Of a stretch of DNA of 59,856 nucleotides, positions 47,619 through 57,531 are shown piece by piece. Source of the DNA: Chrysochromulina tobinii (Eukaryota; Haptophyta; Prymnesiales; Chrysochromulinaceae); NCBI GenBank assembly GCA_001275005.1, contig JWZX01003346.1, positions 1 through 59,856 of the forward strand, written 5' to 3'. Position numbers and translations under genes: made by a program. Numbering within the stretch: position 1 is the first letter of the stretch; the number at the start of each line of letters is the position of its first letter. The notes beneath the pieces were generated by a model. The model saw only the letters and a program-made list of their open reading frames with translations. It did not search any database and was not told the origin of the DNA.

Positions 47619-48092
47619 CTAATCTGTCACTTTGATTGAAGGGCGCGCACAGCGTGCCCGTGCGCGGAGCGTTTTCGTTTTCTTCTTACCGCACACAATG
47701 TGCCGCATGCCGCTCTCAGACATCGGAAGAGGCTCAAGCCCGTCGTCATCTGAGTCGAGGTCGCAGCTGTCCAGACGCTCATTGACTGCGTGGGGTCTCA
47801 ATCGTTGTGGAGACGTGCGACGGTGTTGGGGCCGACGCCGTGGTTGCGGGAGTGAAGGGATGCACGTAGGCGGCGCCGCCTTTTTGTGGCCTAGCCTAAA
47901 TTTGGTGGCGTGCTGCTCGCACTTGAGGCGGCACGTCTCCAGGGCGTGCCAACCGGCCACCTGGAGCACTTGCAGCGACCGCAAGTGCCTTGCGTAAGAG
48001 CTGAGCAGGGCCCGGAGTGCATGCGGTTCGTCATCGCTCGACATGGGCGGGGTCGAGCCGGAGCACGATGTCGCCACGTCGGTATCGTCCAT
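47619..48092 (-). CDS. Unknown small protein (doubtful)
   Basis: A 157-residue frame from ATG 48092 (MDDTDVATSCSGSTPPMSSD). It has a helical segment (HALRALLSSYARHLRSLQVL, then QVAGWHALETCRLKCEQHAT), an Arg/Pro-rich part and an acidic stretch (SCDLDSDDDGLEPLP) before a basic tail. Composition is compatible with a nuclear protein. No family; it may be a chance frame. Confidence 0.35.
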   Translation of the reverse strand: MDDTDVATSCSGSTPPMSSDDEPHALRALLSSYARHLRSLQVLQVAGWHALETCRLKCEQHATKFRLGHKKAAPPTCIPSLPQPRRRPQHRRTSPQRLRPHAVNERLDSCDLDSDDDGLEPLPMSESGMRHIVCGKKKTKTLRARARCARPSIKVTD

Positions 48093-48595
48093 TGGAGAGG
48101 TGCACTCCTTAGCTAGTGAAGCGCACGTCTCGCTCCGGTCGGCCAGCACGGGCACATGAGCTCGCATTTCTGGATCGAGACGTTCTTGTCTCGGAGAAAT
48201 CGACGAAACCTACGTGCGAGACGAAAACGTTGCAGGCGGGTCACGTCCCGGCCGCAAAGCTCTCCTCTCACACTGAAATCTTCACCACCGCAAGCGAGCA
48301 CGGTTCGACCTGGACGTTTATTCTGGACGAGAGGTCGAGAGCATAGTATCTGAGCATTCGGCGCCATCGGCGGCCCCCCCCGTCGGCCCTCTGCTATCCA
48401 CCGAACTCGGCTTCGGCCGTTCGTTTCTGCCAAACTGATTCATTACCCGATGCAGCAGAAGTTTGCGCACTGATCACGCACCCGCGGTGGATTATTATAC
48501 GAGCTCTTCATGTACGTTCGGCTGTACCCTCGAGGCTGTACATGTAACACAGACCACAACCGCACAAGTGTCGGAGAGAATCAAATGCGCGAGAA
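48093..48595. other. Intergenic, 503 bp
   Basis: No gene, repeat or motif array was recognised. Confidence 0.4.
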
Positions 48596-50812
48596 TCAAG
48601 TGCGCAGCAATGAGCCCCCATCTGGCTCCATGCCGGCCCGAATCTCCTCCAGACGGCGGCGCTGTCGCCCCTCGCTGTCGAAGTTGGCCGGCGAGAGCCA
48701 CGCCGAGAGCGCCGCGCCCACTCGAGGCCACTCGGCGTCAAGGATCGAGAACCACGCCGTGTCACGGTTGCGCTGTCGGACGACTGTGGCTTGGCGCGTC
48801 ACGCCTTCGAAGACGAAGCCAAGGCGCAGGGCGGCTGCGCGTGAGCGCACGTGGCGCGCGTTGCACTTCCACTCAACGCGCCGGTAGCCGTTGCTAAAGC
48901 TCCACTGGAGCATGAGGAAGAGCGCCTCGGTCGCGGGCGGCGTGCGAGCCAGTTGCGGCCCGAAGCTCAGATGGCCTATCTCAAGACATCCATGCGCGGC
49001 GGCGATGCGGAGGAAGGCGGCGAGGCCGAGGGCGACGCCGTTCACTTCGAGCGCGAAGAAGAGCGGGTCGGCGCTCGTCGTCTGTGGACCGAGCCATGCG
49101 CCGAGCGCCGCCGGCGAGTCGAACGGACCGTACGAGAGGAATGTCCAGTGCACGTCGCCCGCGCCGGCATAGGCGGCGTGGAGTGCGCTCGCGTGCTCCA
49201 AAGCAAGCGGCACGCATGCCACACAGGCGCCGCGTAGCGTCAGTCGGACCGGCGACGGCGGCGGCTTCCAGTCGGAAGCCAGTTGAGGCCCGATGGGTAT
49301 GCTGACGGCAGGCAGGCCGATGGGCATGCTAACGGCAGCAGAGTCGTGCACTTGCCACACGGGGGCCTGCCAGTTGGTACGCGGAGGCGTCGCGCTCAGC
49401 AGCGGAGCCGTCATGCCGCTCAGGCTGGTCTTCTGTCTGTTGAAGAGTGTGGCGGCCTCGGCAGGCGCCGTTACGGGCGCGCTCGATAATCCCACGCCTT
49501 CACCCACGCCTTTACCAAAGCTTTCACCGATGCCTCCGGCCACGATGCCAAAGTTGCTCGGATCGAGCCATGCACAATAGCAGCGCTCGATGGCGGGCCA
49601 CTCCGGGCGCGTGATGGAGAACACTGCCTGATCGCTCGTGCGACCCTTTAGGACGAACCGTTGGCGGAAGGTGACTTCATACGTAAAGCCGAGTCGCTGC
49701 GCAGCCCGCATGGCGGGCTCATTGTGAGGATCGCACGACCATTCGACACGACGGTAGCCGCACGCGAATGCCTCGCGGATCTGGAGGATCATCGCCTCGG
49801 TGCCCGCGGCGGCGCCTGCAATCCTCGGCGAGATCATGATCTCCGCAATCTCCGCGGTGCCTCCCTCTGGAGCGACGCTTATCAGCGCGCCAAGACCCGC
49901 CGCGGTGCCACTCGCAAGGTCGACGTACCTGATGACGGGGGCACTCAGATAGCATGAGGTGCAATCAGAGGCGATCAATGGCCCGTCGCTCGCAAGGTCG
50001 ACTTACACGCCGAAGTAGGCGCCCGTGCCGGCCTCGAGGCTCGCGAGGTACGCCCACAGCGCCTCGCGACTTGAGAAGCCGCTCTGGAAACTGTACGCCC
50101 AACGGCTGTGGCTTGGATCGTCTTGGAAGGCTGCAAAGAGCTCATCGCAATGCCTGTCTGCCTCGAGAGGCTCGACGCGCACGAATCGGCCGACGTGTGT
50201 CGCGCGGTGCAGCCGCTTTGGTGGCGCCCACAGCGCGTCCGACGCTGCGGTGCACAGGGTGGGCAGGTATTCATCGAGCACCTGGTGGCCGCCATGAGGC
50301 ACGGCGTGCAGGACCACATCCGCCATGCCGTCCACGTACAGCTGCGAGAGCCCGAAGCTCCTGACAGGGTCGTCGCGCGCCCAAAAGAGCACTGCCGGCA
50401 GCCGCGCGATCCTGGCGATCAAAGAAGTGTCCGTGAGCGACGGCGCAACCAGCACCAGCATGCGCACCATCATCGGGTGAGCGGCAGCAAATGCCACGGC
50501 CTCACCGCCGCCCCATGACTTGCCCATGATGACTGCGCTTGTGGCACCCGCATGCTTGTAGATGCCCAGGAGTAGCTTCTCCGTGTCCACGCTTGCCATG
50601 AAGCCGGGCTTCGTGGCGGCATTCGAGTGCAGGTTAGGCAGCAGCACGCGCAGACCCACTGTGGCCAACTCACGGGCAGCTGGCTCCCACTCTGTGATGA
50701 CGTCTAGGTTGGCGCTCTTGCCCTGTATGCACAGGACGAGAGGCGCCCCGGCGCAGCCAAAGTCTAGCGCGTCCACGGGACCGAGGTGCGTCGCGAGCTG
50801 CACGGCCGCCAT
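48596..50812 (-). CDS. Alpha/beta hydrolase fused to two GNAT acetyltransferase domains
   Basis: Exons 50812-50007 and 49928-48596 encode 712 residues. Residues about 1-190 are an alpha/beta hydrolase: VLCIQGKSANLDVITEW, nucleophile motif GKSWGGG, an acid in FWARDDPVRSFG and HGGHQ. Two RimJ/RimL-like GNAT domains follow. The first spans the intron (RFVRVEPLEADRHCDELFAA, GGTAEIAEIMISPRIAGAAA, GYRRVEWSCDPHNEPAMRAA, QRLGFTYE). The second repeats the plan (GCLEIGHLSFGPQLARTPPA, GYRRVEWKCNARHVRSRAAA, LRLGFVFEGVTRQ). The domains share RVEW.C and RDTAWFSI-like endings. The intron lies inside GNAT 1, so the hydrolase and GNAT parts belong to one transcript. Substrates are unknown. Confidence 0.8.
49929..50006 (-). 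other. Introner-like intron (78 bp), module A
   Basis: Minus strand: GGCGT|GTAAGT donor, CGTCATCAG|GTACGT acceptor. GTCGACCTTGCGAG is repeated at both ends within a copy of about 20 bp. Filler: TTGATCGCCTCTGATTGCAC. Unspliced, the frame stops at TAA right at the donor. Confidence 0.9.
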
Positions 50813-50949
50813 GAACGTCGCGCGCGTCTTCAGCAAGTTTGCATGTGATCAGGAACACATCGGAGTTCGTATGACCAAAAAAGGAAAGAGGCTAAATAAG
50901 AATCTCTTTTTTCGTCCCCCCACGGTAGCGGACAACAGCCCTTTCGCTT

Positions 50950-52371
50950 CTAGCCAATGCGTGATCGCGCCCTACCTGTACAGCCGCCTCTCGCGCTCTC
51001 ATTCCACATGCGCTCCTCTATGAGGGAGGCCAGTGGGGTGACGAAAGCCGCAGCGCGCACGACCGCGATCAGGTTGCTGGCGCGCGGGTAGCAGTTGAAG
51101 AAGGCCTCCCCTAGGTCGGCGCTCTGCCAGGGCGTGAAACCGCCTCCGACTCGCGGAACGCCTGTTGCGTTCGGACTCGAGTCATAGCCCATCAAGTGCA
51201 TCAGGAGAGTCGTCCAGAGGCTCAGGGAAGGTGAAGGCGAGATGAGGACGGCCGCCCTGGAGGCCAGGTGCAGGTTCACGGCCGCCACTGCGGTCGGTGT
51301 GGAATGGTCGTCAGCCTTCCAGCCACCCCATGAATCTCCTTCCTCGCGAGGGTTGTCTGTATAGCTCACGCTCACATTGGCGGTGGCCGCCCACGCAAGA
51401 AATGTGCCCAGAGCCCGAGGGCTCGCAGTCTGCAACAGCACCTGGCGGAGCCCCGTCGCGTTGAGCACGAGCTGAGTGAGCCGGATGTATGCGCTTACAG
51501 GGGGCATGCGCTTGAACGCGCGGGCAGCCTCCGCCCTCTTCTCGGGCGAATCACGGATGTGGACGCTCACAAAGCCGCCCGAGCGGAGCCCAAACTGCTG
51601 TTGGACACAGCGTGCGAGGGCACGCACCCATGGGCGAGGCTCGAACAGGTAGCGTTGCGCGGCACGAAGCACGCTGAACGCGGCATCCCCGGGGCTCTCG
51701 TACAGGAATCGCATTCGGTAGATGGAGCTCAGCTTTACTCGCATCACCGCTGCCTTATGGTGCAGCAGGCAGCGGCCGCGGTCGTGAAACTCCTGCGGTG
51801 GCCGCGGTGTGCGTGACGAAGCCCGGCCGAACTCCTCCGCGGCGCGCATCTTTGCGTGATGATGGCTCTTTTCCACATTCCTCGTGCAGCTGCTAGCATG
51901 CTCAAACGGCCGTCCAGACCTCAGGCAGTTGCACTCCGTCTCAAACACCACGACGTCACGATCGCTTGGGGGTAGTGGGCAGTTCGTCCAAGGCTCGAAG
52001 GCGCACTGGAGTGTATACGGCGGCTGATCGCACCAGCGACCAAACGGTGTCCTCGAGGTCTCGTTGACCTGAGGCACTTCCAGGAGCACGCGGCCATGTC
52101 GAATGGCGAGCAGGAGCGCCGATGCAAGCAGCCGGCCGGTGAAACCAAGGCCCGCGCGTGACATGTCGTCTTCAATGAGCATGTACTGTGAGCACCTTTC
52201 TGGGTGCTGCAGCGTGCGAATCACCGGCAGCCAGCCATCGTCTGGGCGGATAGCAGCTGGCACGAACATCCATGGGTGCGCAAAGGCTCGGATGTTTTGC
52301 GATGATGCGAGGTGGCGCTCACGATCGTAAGGGATGGACGCGCTAGCATTAGTCTGGCACGCCGGCGGCAC
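50950..52371 (-). CDS. Fucosyltransferase-like protein, 5' end uncertain
   Basis: An open frame of 473 codons; the first ATG is at 52269, and a leader exon with the signal anchor is probably upstream (Ser/Gly-rich text at 52.4-52.5 kb reads in other frames). Motifs recall the GT23/GT65-type fucosyltransferase fold: SRAGLGFTGRLLASALLLAI (donor-binding Gly-rich loop), RHGRVLLEVP, SGGFVSVHIRDSPEKRAEAA (the His-x-Arg motif with basic residues), and VLISPSPSLSLWTTLLMHLM. Cys pairs (CDQPPYTLQC, CNCLRSGRPFEHASSC) imply a Golgi lumen location. The exact linkage is unknown. Confidence 0.65.
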   Translation of the reverse strand: MPPACQTNASASIPYDRERHLASSQNIRAFAHPWMFVPAAIRPDDGWLPVIRTLQHPERCSQYMLIEDDMSRAGLGFTGRLLASALLLAIRHGRVLLEVPQVNETSRTPFGRWCDQPPYTLQCAFEPWTNCPLPPSDRDVVVFETECNCLRSGRPFEHASSCTRNVEKSHHHAKMRAAEEFGRASSRTPRPPQEFHDRGRCLLHHKAAVMRVKLSSIYRMRFLYESPGDAAFSVLRAAQRYLFEPRPWVRALARCVQQQFGLRSGGFVSVHIRDSPEKRAEAARAFKRMPPVSAYIRLTQLVLNATGLRQVLLQTASPRALGTFLAWAATANVSVSYTDNPREEGDSWGGWKADDHSTPTAVAAVNLHLASRAAVLISPSPSLSLWTTLLMHLMGYDSSPNATGVPRVGGGFTPWQSADLGEAFFNCYPRASNLIAVVRAAAFVTPLASLIEERMWNESARGGCTGRARSRIG

Positions 52372-53367
52372 CCTCCTGCCATCCGCTCGACGTCGATTGC
52401 CAGCCCTTCGTCACACCGCACACACCTGACCCGAAGGCATCGTGGCTCCCTGAACTGCCGCCCAGAGCGAATGTAGCCGCCGTCACCGACGGGATGTCCA
52501 CGGTCAGCATGCCCGATGGCCGCGCGCGCTCGCACCCAGCAGCGGCCCGAGTCCGTGTCGAGTTTCTGTGTGTTGCGAAAGGGTCAGTTGAATCGACACA
52601 CAAGGTACCGACCAGCCACTACAGGTACCACGCGAAAACAGTGTGTTGCGAAAAGGTCAGCTCAGAACGACACACGCGTGCACGCACCGCCTTGGGCACT
52701 ACCACACGAAACAAGCGATCGTTTCGAATCATTTGAGAAAAGGTCAGTCCAAGACAGAGGTGCAAAAGAATGCTTTCGTCCGGCGTTCGTCGTCGCTCCC
52801 TAAGGGGCGACGGGCTACAGGAGATCGGGGGGGGGCGTGATTTGGCTGCTCGCGGAGCCGCACGGGGGCCAACGGGAGGCTGCTGCCGCAACCGCGATGG
52901 CCTTGCTGTGGCAAGGGCAGCAGCAGCAATTAGCAGCCGCGACAGCGGCAGGCCGCAGCAGAGCCACGGCATTACAAACAGTCACAGCCACAGCCCAACG
53001 GCATTTGTTGCCGCAGCTCCTGCCGCTGCCGCCGCCGCCACAGCGCAGCTACAGCGGCCGGGCAGCATCAGCTGGCAGCAGCTGCAGCTGCAGACGCCAC
53101 AGCCACAGCCAGGGCCCAACGGCGGACCCGGCCCCGTTGTCGCGAATCGGCGCATAAGGCCGAAACAGTCACAGTCACAGCCACAGACACAGTTGACGGC
53201 GGAGGCCGGGGGTGGATGGCGGCTGGTGTTTTTGCGCCCATCACGGCGCTGTGGGATTCGGGATCCCGCCCGGGAGTGGCCATCGGGTCGAAGTGGCCCG
53301 AAGGGCGGAAACCCGACTCGGCCGATCGCGGCCGCCCGGAGCCGCCACTCATCGGAGCCCGTCGGAG
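52372..53367. other. Intergenic, 996 bp, motif cluster and CAG-rich tract
   Basis: 52573-52746 holds three minus-strand TGACCTTTTCG-type motifs. About 52900-53200 is CAG/CAC-rich and open in several frames (Gln, Ala, Ser or His strings), so it cannot be assigned. It may be the 5' part of the following gene. Confidence 0.45.
52573..52746 (-). promoter_or_regulatory. Three TGACCTTTTCG-type motifs upstream of the fucosyltransferase-like gene
   Basis: Minus-strand sites: TGACCCTTTCGCAA (52586-52573), TGACCTTTTCGCAA (52659-52646) and TGACCTTTTCTCAA (52746-52733). The first lies in a 26-bp segment that matches 45352-45377 at 25 positions. Confidence 0.55.
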
Positions 53368-54435
53368 ATGGTCAAGAAACAGGTCTACAAACTATGCCGC
53401 GGCCGCCCGTGCGTGGGAAAGGGGTTTGCGCCGAAGTTCAAGGGAGCCTCGGCGTGGTGCCGCAAGTGCCACGTCGCAGGAATCGCAGAGGGTGAGTGGA
53501 TCCCGCAAGTCCAGCCGAGAGGCGTGGGTGCCCGTCCCTCACGGCAGGCAGTCAGTGGATGGCCTGAAACCCTGGCGAAGCTTGGGGGCAAGCAGGCGGC
53601 CAAAGCCGTGTACCCACGTCGTGTCGCGCTGTCTCTCACTCGCAAGCGCTCCAAGAAGCTGCTCGCCATGCCGCATATGCTCGAGCTGGCGGCGTGCGCT
53701 TGTGGCAAGCCATCGGCGGACTTCATCTTCAAGCTCCACGGGCGTTGGGTGCGCGACTGGGACGCGCTCGCCGCGCATGTCTCCAAGCACGCCAAGAACG
53801 CGCTGCGGCTTCTTGGAGCGCTTGAGGCCACTGGGTGCGTGTCTCGCCTCTGCCCAGCCTCGCTCCTTGCCTTGTGTCTCACATGTCTCCGTGCCTGTGG
53901 CAGGTGTCTCGTCTTCTGCTCAACCGATGTCGAGACTAAGCCCGGGGTCATCACCCAGGCGGGCGTCGCGAAGATCAGCTTCAAGAAGGGCTCCAAGGAG
54001 GGCGCCATCGAGGACGAGACGCTCGTCGAGACGCTCTTCGACATCGGCAACAAGTCGGAGGAGCTCTCGGCTCATCAGATGGCGGCGTACGGTGTCGCGA
54101 TCCGCAAGCAGGTGGTCCGGAACAATCTCATCGTCCATCATGGCGGCACGGAGGCCGCCATCTGCGAGAAGCTCGGTATCCCCGCGGACATGGTGTGCGA
54201 CCAGCTCGGCGTCATCCGGTTCCTGCTGGGCCACAAGGGCTCTCTATCGCAGTTGCCCCATGACAAGATGGTCCCCCTCGGCATGGAGTGGCTCGCCAAA
54301 CTCGTGCTCGGCGAGGTCCACGACCACACCGCCGCGGGCGACGCCATCCGGCAAGGCAAGGTGCTCGTGTTCATACTCCAGGCGTATCGCGACTTCATGC
54401 AGAATTCCGAGGCCAAGGCCGAGGCCGAGGCCGAA

Positions 54436-54471
<36 letters not shown>

Positions 54472-55104
54472 AACGATGACTTCTGGCAGGAAATGGCAGC
54501 TCGCGTCTCTGACGCCTCCGAGCTACTCTTAGCGCGCCAAGAGCCAGTGCAGCCACTTGCCAAAAAAAGCCGTGCGCTGCCGCCGCTTCAGCCGTCCTCA
54601 TCGCCGCCGGCACGCGCCTCGGCAGGCACCTCGGCCCCGCCACTGGCTCACTACCGCGCGTCGCAGCCGCCGACCCTCGGCTCTCAGCCCATCGGAGCGC
54701 TGACGCTGCGAGCGGCGCCGCCGGCACGCGCCTCGGCAGGCACCTCGGCCCCGCCACTGGCTCACTACCGCGCGTCGCAGCCGCCGACCCTCGGCTCTCA
54801 GCCCATCGGAGCGCTGACGCTGCGAGCGGCGCCCGCGTCCGAGGAGGACTGGCAGCTGTCGGACGAGGCGCTGGCAAGCTTGCCAGACGTGGTGCCAATA
54901 ACCTCTCAGCCCATCGGAGCGCTGACGCTGCGAGCGGCGCCCGCGTCCGAGGAGGACTGGCAGCTGTCGGACGAGGCGCTGGCAAGCTTGCCAGACGTGG
55001 TGCCAATAACCGCCGCGCCACCTCCGCTCGGTACGGCGCCCAACAACGAAGATGATTGGCTTTTCTGGCATCTGCCTGTCGAGGCGCTGGCAAGCTCGCC
55101 ATGA
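53368..55104 (+). CDS. Unknown protein with acidic tract and C-terminal tandem repeats
   Basis: 578 residues from ATG 53368 (MVKKQVYKLCRGRPCVGKGF) if unspliced. The start has spaced Cys residues (CRGRPC, CRKC) that might bind metal. Helical text follows (AMPHMLELAACACGKPSADF, EWLAKLVLGEVHDHTAAGDA), then an acidic EDEDEDEDED tract coded near 54431-54475. The C-terminus is two PPARASAGTSAPPLAHYR units of 38 residues and two SQPIGALTLRAAPASEEDW units of 36 residues, closing with related EDDWLFWHLPVEALASSP text. A 69-bp in-frame candidate intron (53835-53903, GTGCGT..GTGGCAG) would remove an odd Cys/Leu-rich piece. No family was recognised. Confidence 0.6.
53835..53903 (+). other. Candidate intron (69 bp), in frame
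   Basis: ACTGG|GTGCGT donor, pyrimidine-rich middle, CTGTGGCAG|GTGTCTC acceptor. TGTCTCG recurs at both ends. Retention also keeps the frame, so RNA data must decide. Confidence 0.5.
54603..54830 (+). repeat. 114-bp tandem repeat, two units, coding
   Basis: Bases 54603-54716 and 54717-54830 are near-identical and encode the same 38 residues. Confidence 0.95.
54796..55011 (+). repeat. 108-bp tandem repeat, two units, coding
   Basis: Bases 54796-54903 and 54904-55011 are near-identical, 36 codons each, and overlap the end of the 114-bp array by a shared SQPIGALTLRAA segment. Confidence 0.95.
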
Positions 55105-55287
55105 TGCGAGAGGCGCGCCGATCGGACGGCCAGAGAAAGCTCGAGGAAGACGAGGCAGAGAGCGGAGCGGAGCAAAGCGGGTAGGGACTCGCTCGCCATG
55201 ATGCGAGAGGCGCGCCGATCGGACGGCCAGAGAAAGCTCGAGGAAGACGAGGCAGAGAGCGGAGCGGAGCAAAGCGGGTAGGGACTC
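55094..55287 (+). repeat. 97-bp tandem repeat across the stop codon
   Basis: Two units (55094-55190, 55191-55287). The first holds the last codons and TGA of the gene; the second is untranslated. Confidence 0.95.
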
Positions 55288-55892
55288 GGGAGGCGGGCCG
55301 GATCAGATCTGTCCTCTGTCCTCTGTCCTATGTCCTCTGTCCTCTGTCCTCTGTCCTCTGTCCTCTGAGCCGAGGGTTTGGCTCGTGCTAGACTTTGGGA
55401 AATTTCCCAAAGTAGCCGCTTGTGTGAGCGACGGTCTGGCTTTTCGTTAGAAAAAAACGGGTTCACACGAGTCCCTCGATTGTGCCGGCGCTCAAGGCGG
55501 CGCTCGACCTGCGCGAGCGCACAGCGTTCCGTTCATTCTCGTGGTGGGTGGGCCCACCCCGCGTGAACGTTTTTGTGGGTGGGTGGCTGAGGCCGGAGGC
55601 CTTAAAATTTTAGTCTGAGTGGGTGGGTGGGTATGGTGTGCAAGCGGCCAGGGCCTCATAGTGAGTGGGGTGGGTGGGTGTTCCTGCCGCCGCGGCCAGA
55701 CCTCCCCCTGGTTTCCGACCTCAACGATACACGTGTCACGGGACAGGAGTCCGACATCTTGGTTTTCGAGCTTACTTTCGAACTCGTATGCATGCAAGAC
55801 AAATCAAGTCGAATCAAGTATGAACGCAATATTTCACAGCAGAGTAGCTGACTTTTTACCACGAAACGCAATCGAGGGAACGTGTGCATGCG
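55105..55892. other. Intergenic, 788 bp, repeat-rich
   Basis: Holds the 97-bp and 7-bp arrays, a GGGAAATTTCCC palindrome near 55397-55408, GTGGGTGGGTGGG strings near 55575-55680 (possible G-quadruplexes), and AATCAAGTCGAATCAAGT about 75 bp before the next ATG. Confidence 0.6.
55310..55368 (+). repeat. GTCCTCT heptamer microsatellite
   Basis: About eight GTCCTCT units (one is GTCCTAT) directly after the 97-bp array. Confidence 0.95.
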
Positions 55893-56741
55893 ATGCCTGA
55901 GTCCGCCGACCCAACGGAGGACGTGGCCGCCGACGCATTGACTCTGCTCTCGATCTGCGTGCTGCTCTGGCTCGTGTCTCTGCGACTGGGAAAGACGTGG
56001 CCGGTCGACTTCATCTGGTCGGGATGGCCGCTGCTGCAGTGCGCGCTGATCATCGCCAGGGACCCGCACGGCGGACTGTTTGCCAGGCGCGCTCTCACTT
56101 GCACGCTCGTTGCGCTGTGGGGCGGGCGACTCACGTACAATTTCGTCTCGCGCGGTGGCATCGGGCACGAGGACTGGCGCTACACCGACATGCGACAGCA
56201 GTTCGGAAGCCACTTCTGGTGGGTGAGCTTCTTTTCCGTTTTCCTCGGCCAGTCCATCTTCATGTTCGGCGGATGCCTGTCGCTCTACGACGCGCTCCTC
56301 GAGACGCACGCGCTCGACGTCTTCGACGCTGCCGCCGCCTGCGTGTCGCTAGGAGCGATCTCGCTCGAGGCGACCGCCGACTTGCAGATGGATGCCTTCC
56401 AACGCGAACGGCGGATGGTCACGACGGCGCCAGTCATCGACCGAGGGGTGTGGCTGTGGAGCCGGCACCCAAACTACTTCGCGGAGGCGTCGTGGTGGTG
56501 GGGCCTGTGGTTCTTGAGTGCGCGATCGGGCGGGCCGGGTGGGCTAGCATGGATCGGTCCAGCCGGGATCACGAGCCTCTTCCTCCTCATCTCCATCAAG
56601 CTGCTCGAGGACCGGCAGCTGCGTACCAAAGGGGCGGCCTACCTTGAGTACATGAGGGACGTGCCGTCGGACCTGATCCCGATCCCGCCGGCCCTGGCTC
56701 GCGTGCTGGGCCCTCAGTGGCTCACCCTCGGGCGGCATTGA
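55893..56741 (+). CDS. DUF1295 / steroid 5-alpha-reductase-like membrane protein
   Basis: A 282-residue single exon from ATG 55893. Six to seven hydrophobic helices are present. Family motifs: WPVDFIWSGWPLLQC, ALWGGRLTYNFVSRGG, GHEDWRYTDMRQQFG and RGVWLWSRHPNYFAEASWWW, the His-Pro-Asn-Tyr block that binds NADPH in the reductase and ICMT-like superfamily. LLEDRQLRTKGAAYLEYMRD is the typical closing segment. Members reduce steroid-like or polyprenoid double bonds or are uncharacterised; the substrate is unknown. Confidence 0.85.
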   Translation: MPESADPTEDVAADALTLLSICVLLWLVSLRLGKTWPVDFIWSGWPLLQCALIIARDPHGGLFARRALTCTLVALWGGRLTYNFVSRGGIGHEDWRYTDMRQQFGSHFWWVSFFSVFLGQSIFMFGGCLSLYDALLETHALDVFDAAAACVSLGAISLEATADLQMDAFQRERRMVTTAPVIDRGVWLWSRHPNYFAEASWWWGLWFLSARSGGPGGLAWIGPAGITSLFLLISIKLLEDRQLRTKGAAYLEYMRDVPSDLIPIPPALARVLGPQWLTLGRH

Positions 56742-56874
56742 AGCCTTGATCACGATGACGGAATTTGTATGATGTGACTCGACGGTCCGGTGAGATATCG
56801 GAGAATTATCCCTGACGAACCCTACCGGTACAGTTCTGTTCCATGCTCATCACCATAGTACTCATTCCAAGGCT

Positions 56875-57456
56875 CTATGAGTAGCCCCATGGCCAAGTGG
56901 TTGTCAACATTTCCTCGTCGCGACGGACACTCTCCAGTCGCTGGAGCTCGGTCGCAGCGAGAGCAGAGGCTCTCGCCTTCGCACTGGCAACATTGGCAGG
57001 TGCGGTGTCGCCAGAACGACGGCTCGCGAGCTCTAGGCACGCTTTGCTCGAGGCGTCAACAAAAGGCAGATCGCACGCCGACAAGCCCGATGCCCACAGC
57101 ATCAGGTTGAGGAGGATGACGGGCCCAACTGGCGTGCCGAAGAACGCCTCAACTGGCGTCACCTTGGTTGCGACGTAGGAGTTGATGACAGCCGTTATTT
57201 TCGCGTCGGTGAGTGGCGCGAGATCCGGATAGGCCGCACGGAGTGCGTCAAACTTCTCAGGATCAATGGCCACCTTTTCATCAAACGTCGTACCAGAAAG
57301 TGCTGCGACCGAGAACTCCGCCGTCTTGAAGGCTTCGACAAAGGCCTTTTGCTGCGGCGCCGGAAGATTGAGGCCGCGCGTCGAGTCGACCGAGTACTGC
57401 ATCGTCGGAGGTACGAAGCGCGTCGGCGAAAAGGCGAGGAGGTGGACGAGTTTCAT
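56875..57456 (-). CDS. Unknown small protein
   Basis: 193 residues from ATG 57456 (MKLVHLLAFSPTRFVPPTMQ; an in-frame ATG at 57507 is an alternative). The N-terminus looks like a weak targeting leader. The core has KAFVEAFKTAEFSVAALSG, KFDALRAAYPDLAPLTDAKI, VINSYVATKVTPVEAFFGTP and a hydrophobic VGPVILLNLMLWASGL helix. The C-terminus is helical (ASAKARASALAATELQRLES). A single-span membrane protein, possibly of mitochondrion or plastid. No family was recognised. Confidence 0.6.
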   Translation of the reverse strand: MKLVHLLAFSPTRFVPPTMQYSVDSTRGLNLPAPQQKAFVEAFKTAEFSVAALSGTTFDEKVAIDPEKFDALRAAYPDLAPLTDAKITAVINSYVATKVTPVEAFFGTPVGPVILLNLMLWASGLSACDLPFVDASSKACLELASRRSGDTAPANVASAKARASALAATELQRLESVRRDEEMLTTTWPWGYS

Positions 57457-57531
57457 TTTAATAATTGCGGAATTATTCACTTTGTTATGGAAAGAGAAGG
57501 GGCGCATGTACCGCGTCTCGTTTCGCGCCGT

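Noticed and set aside
52770-53495. A Gln/Ser/Arg-rich plus-strand frame
   Set aside because: The CAG-rich tract is open in several frames at once, so no frame is favoured; kept as low-complexity DNA.
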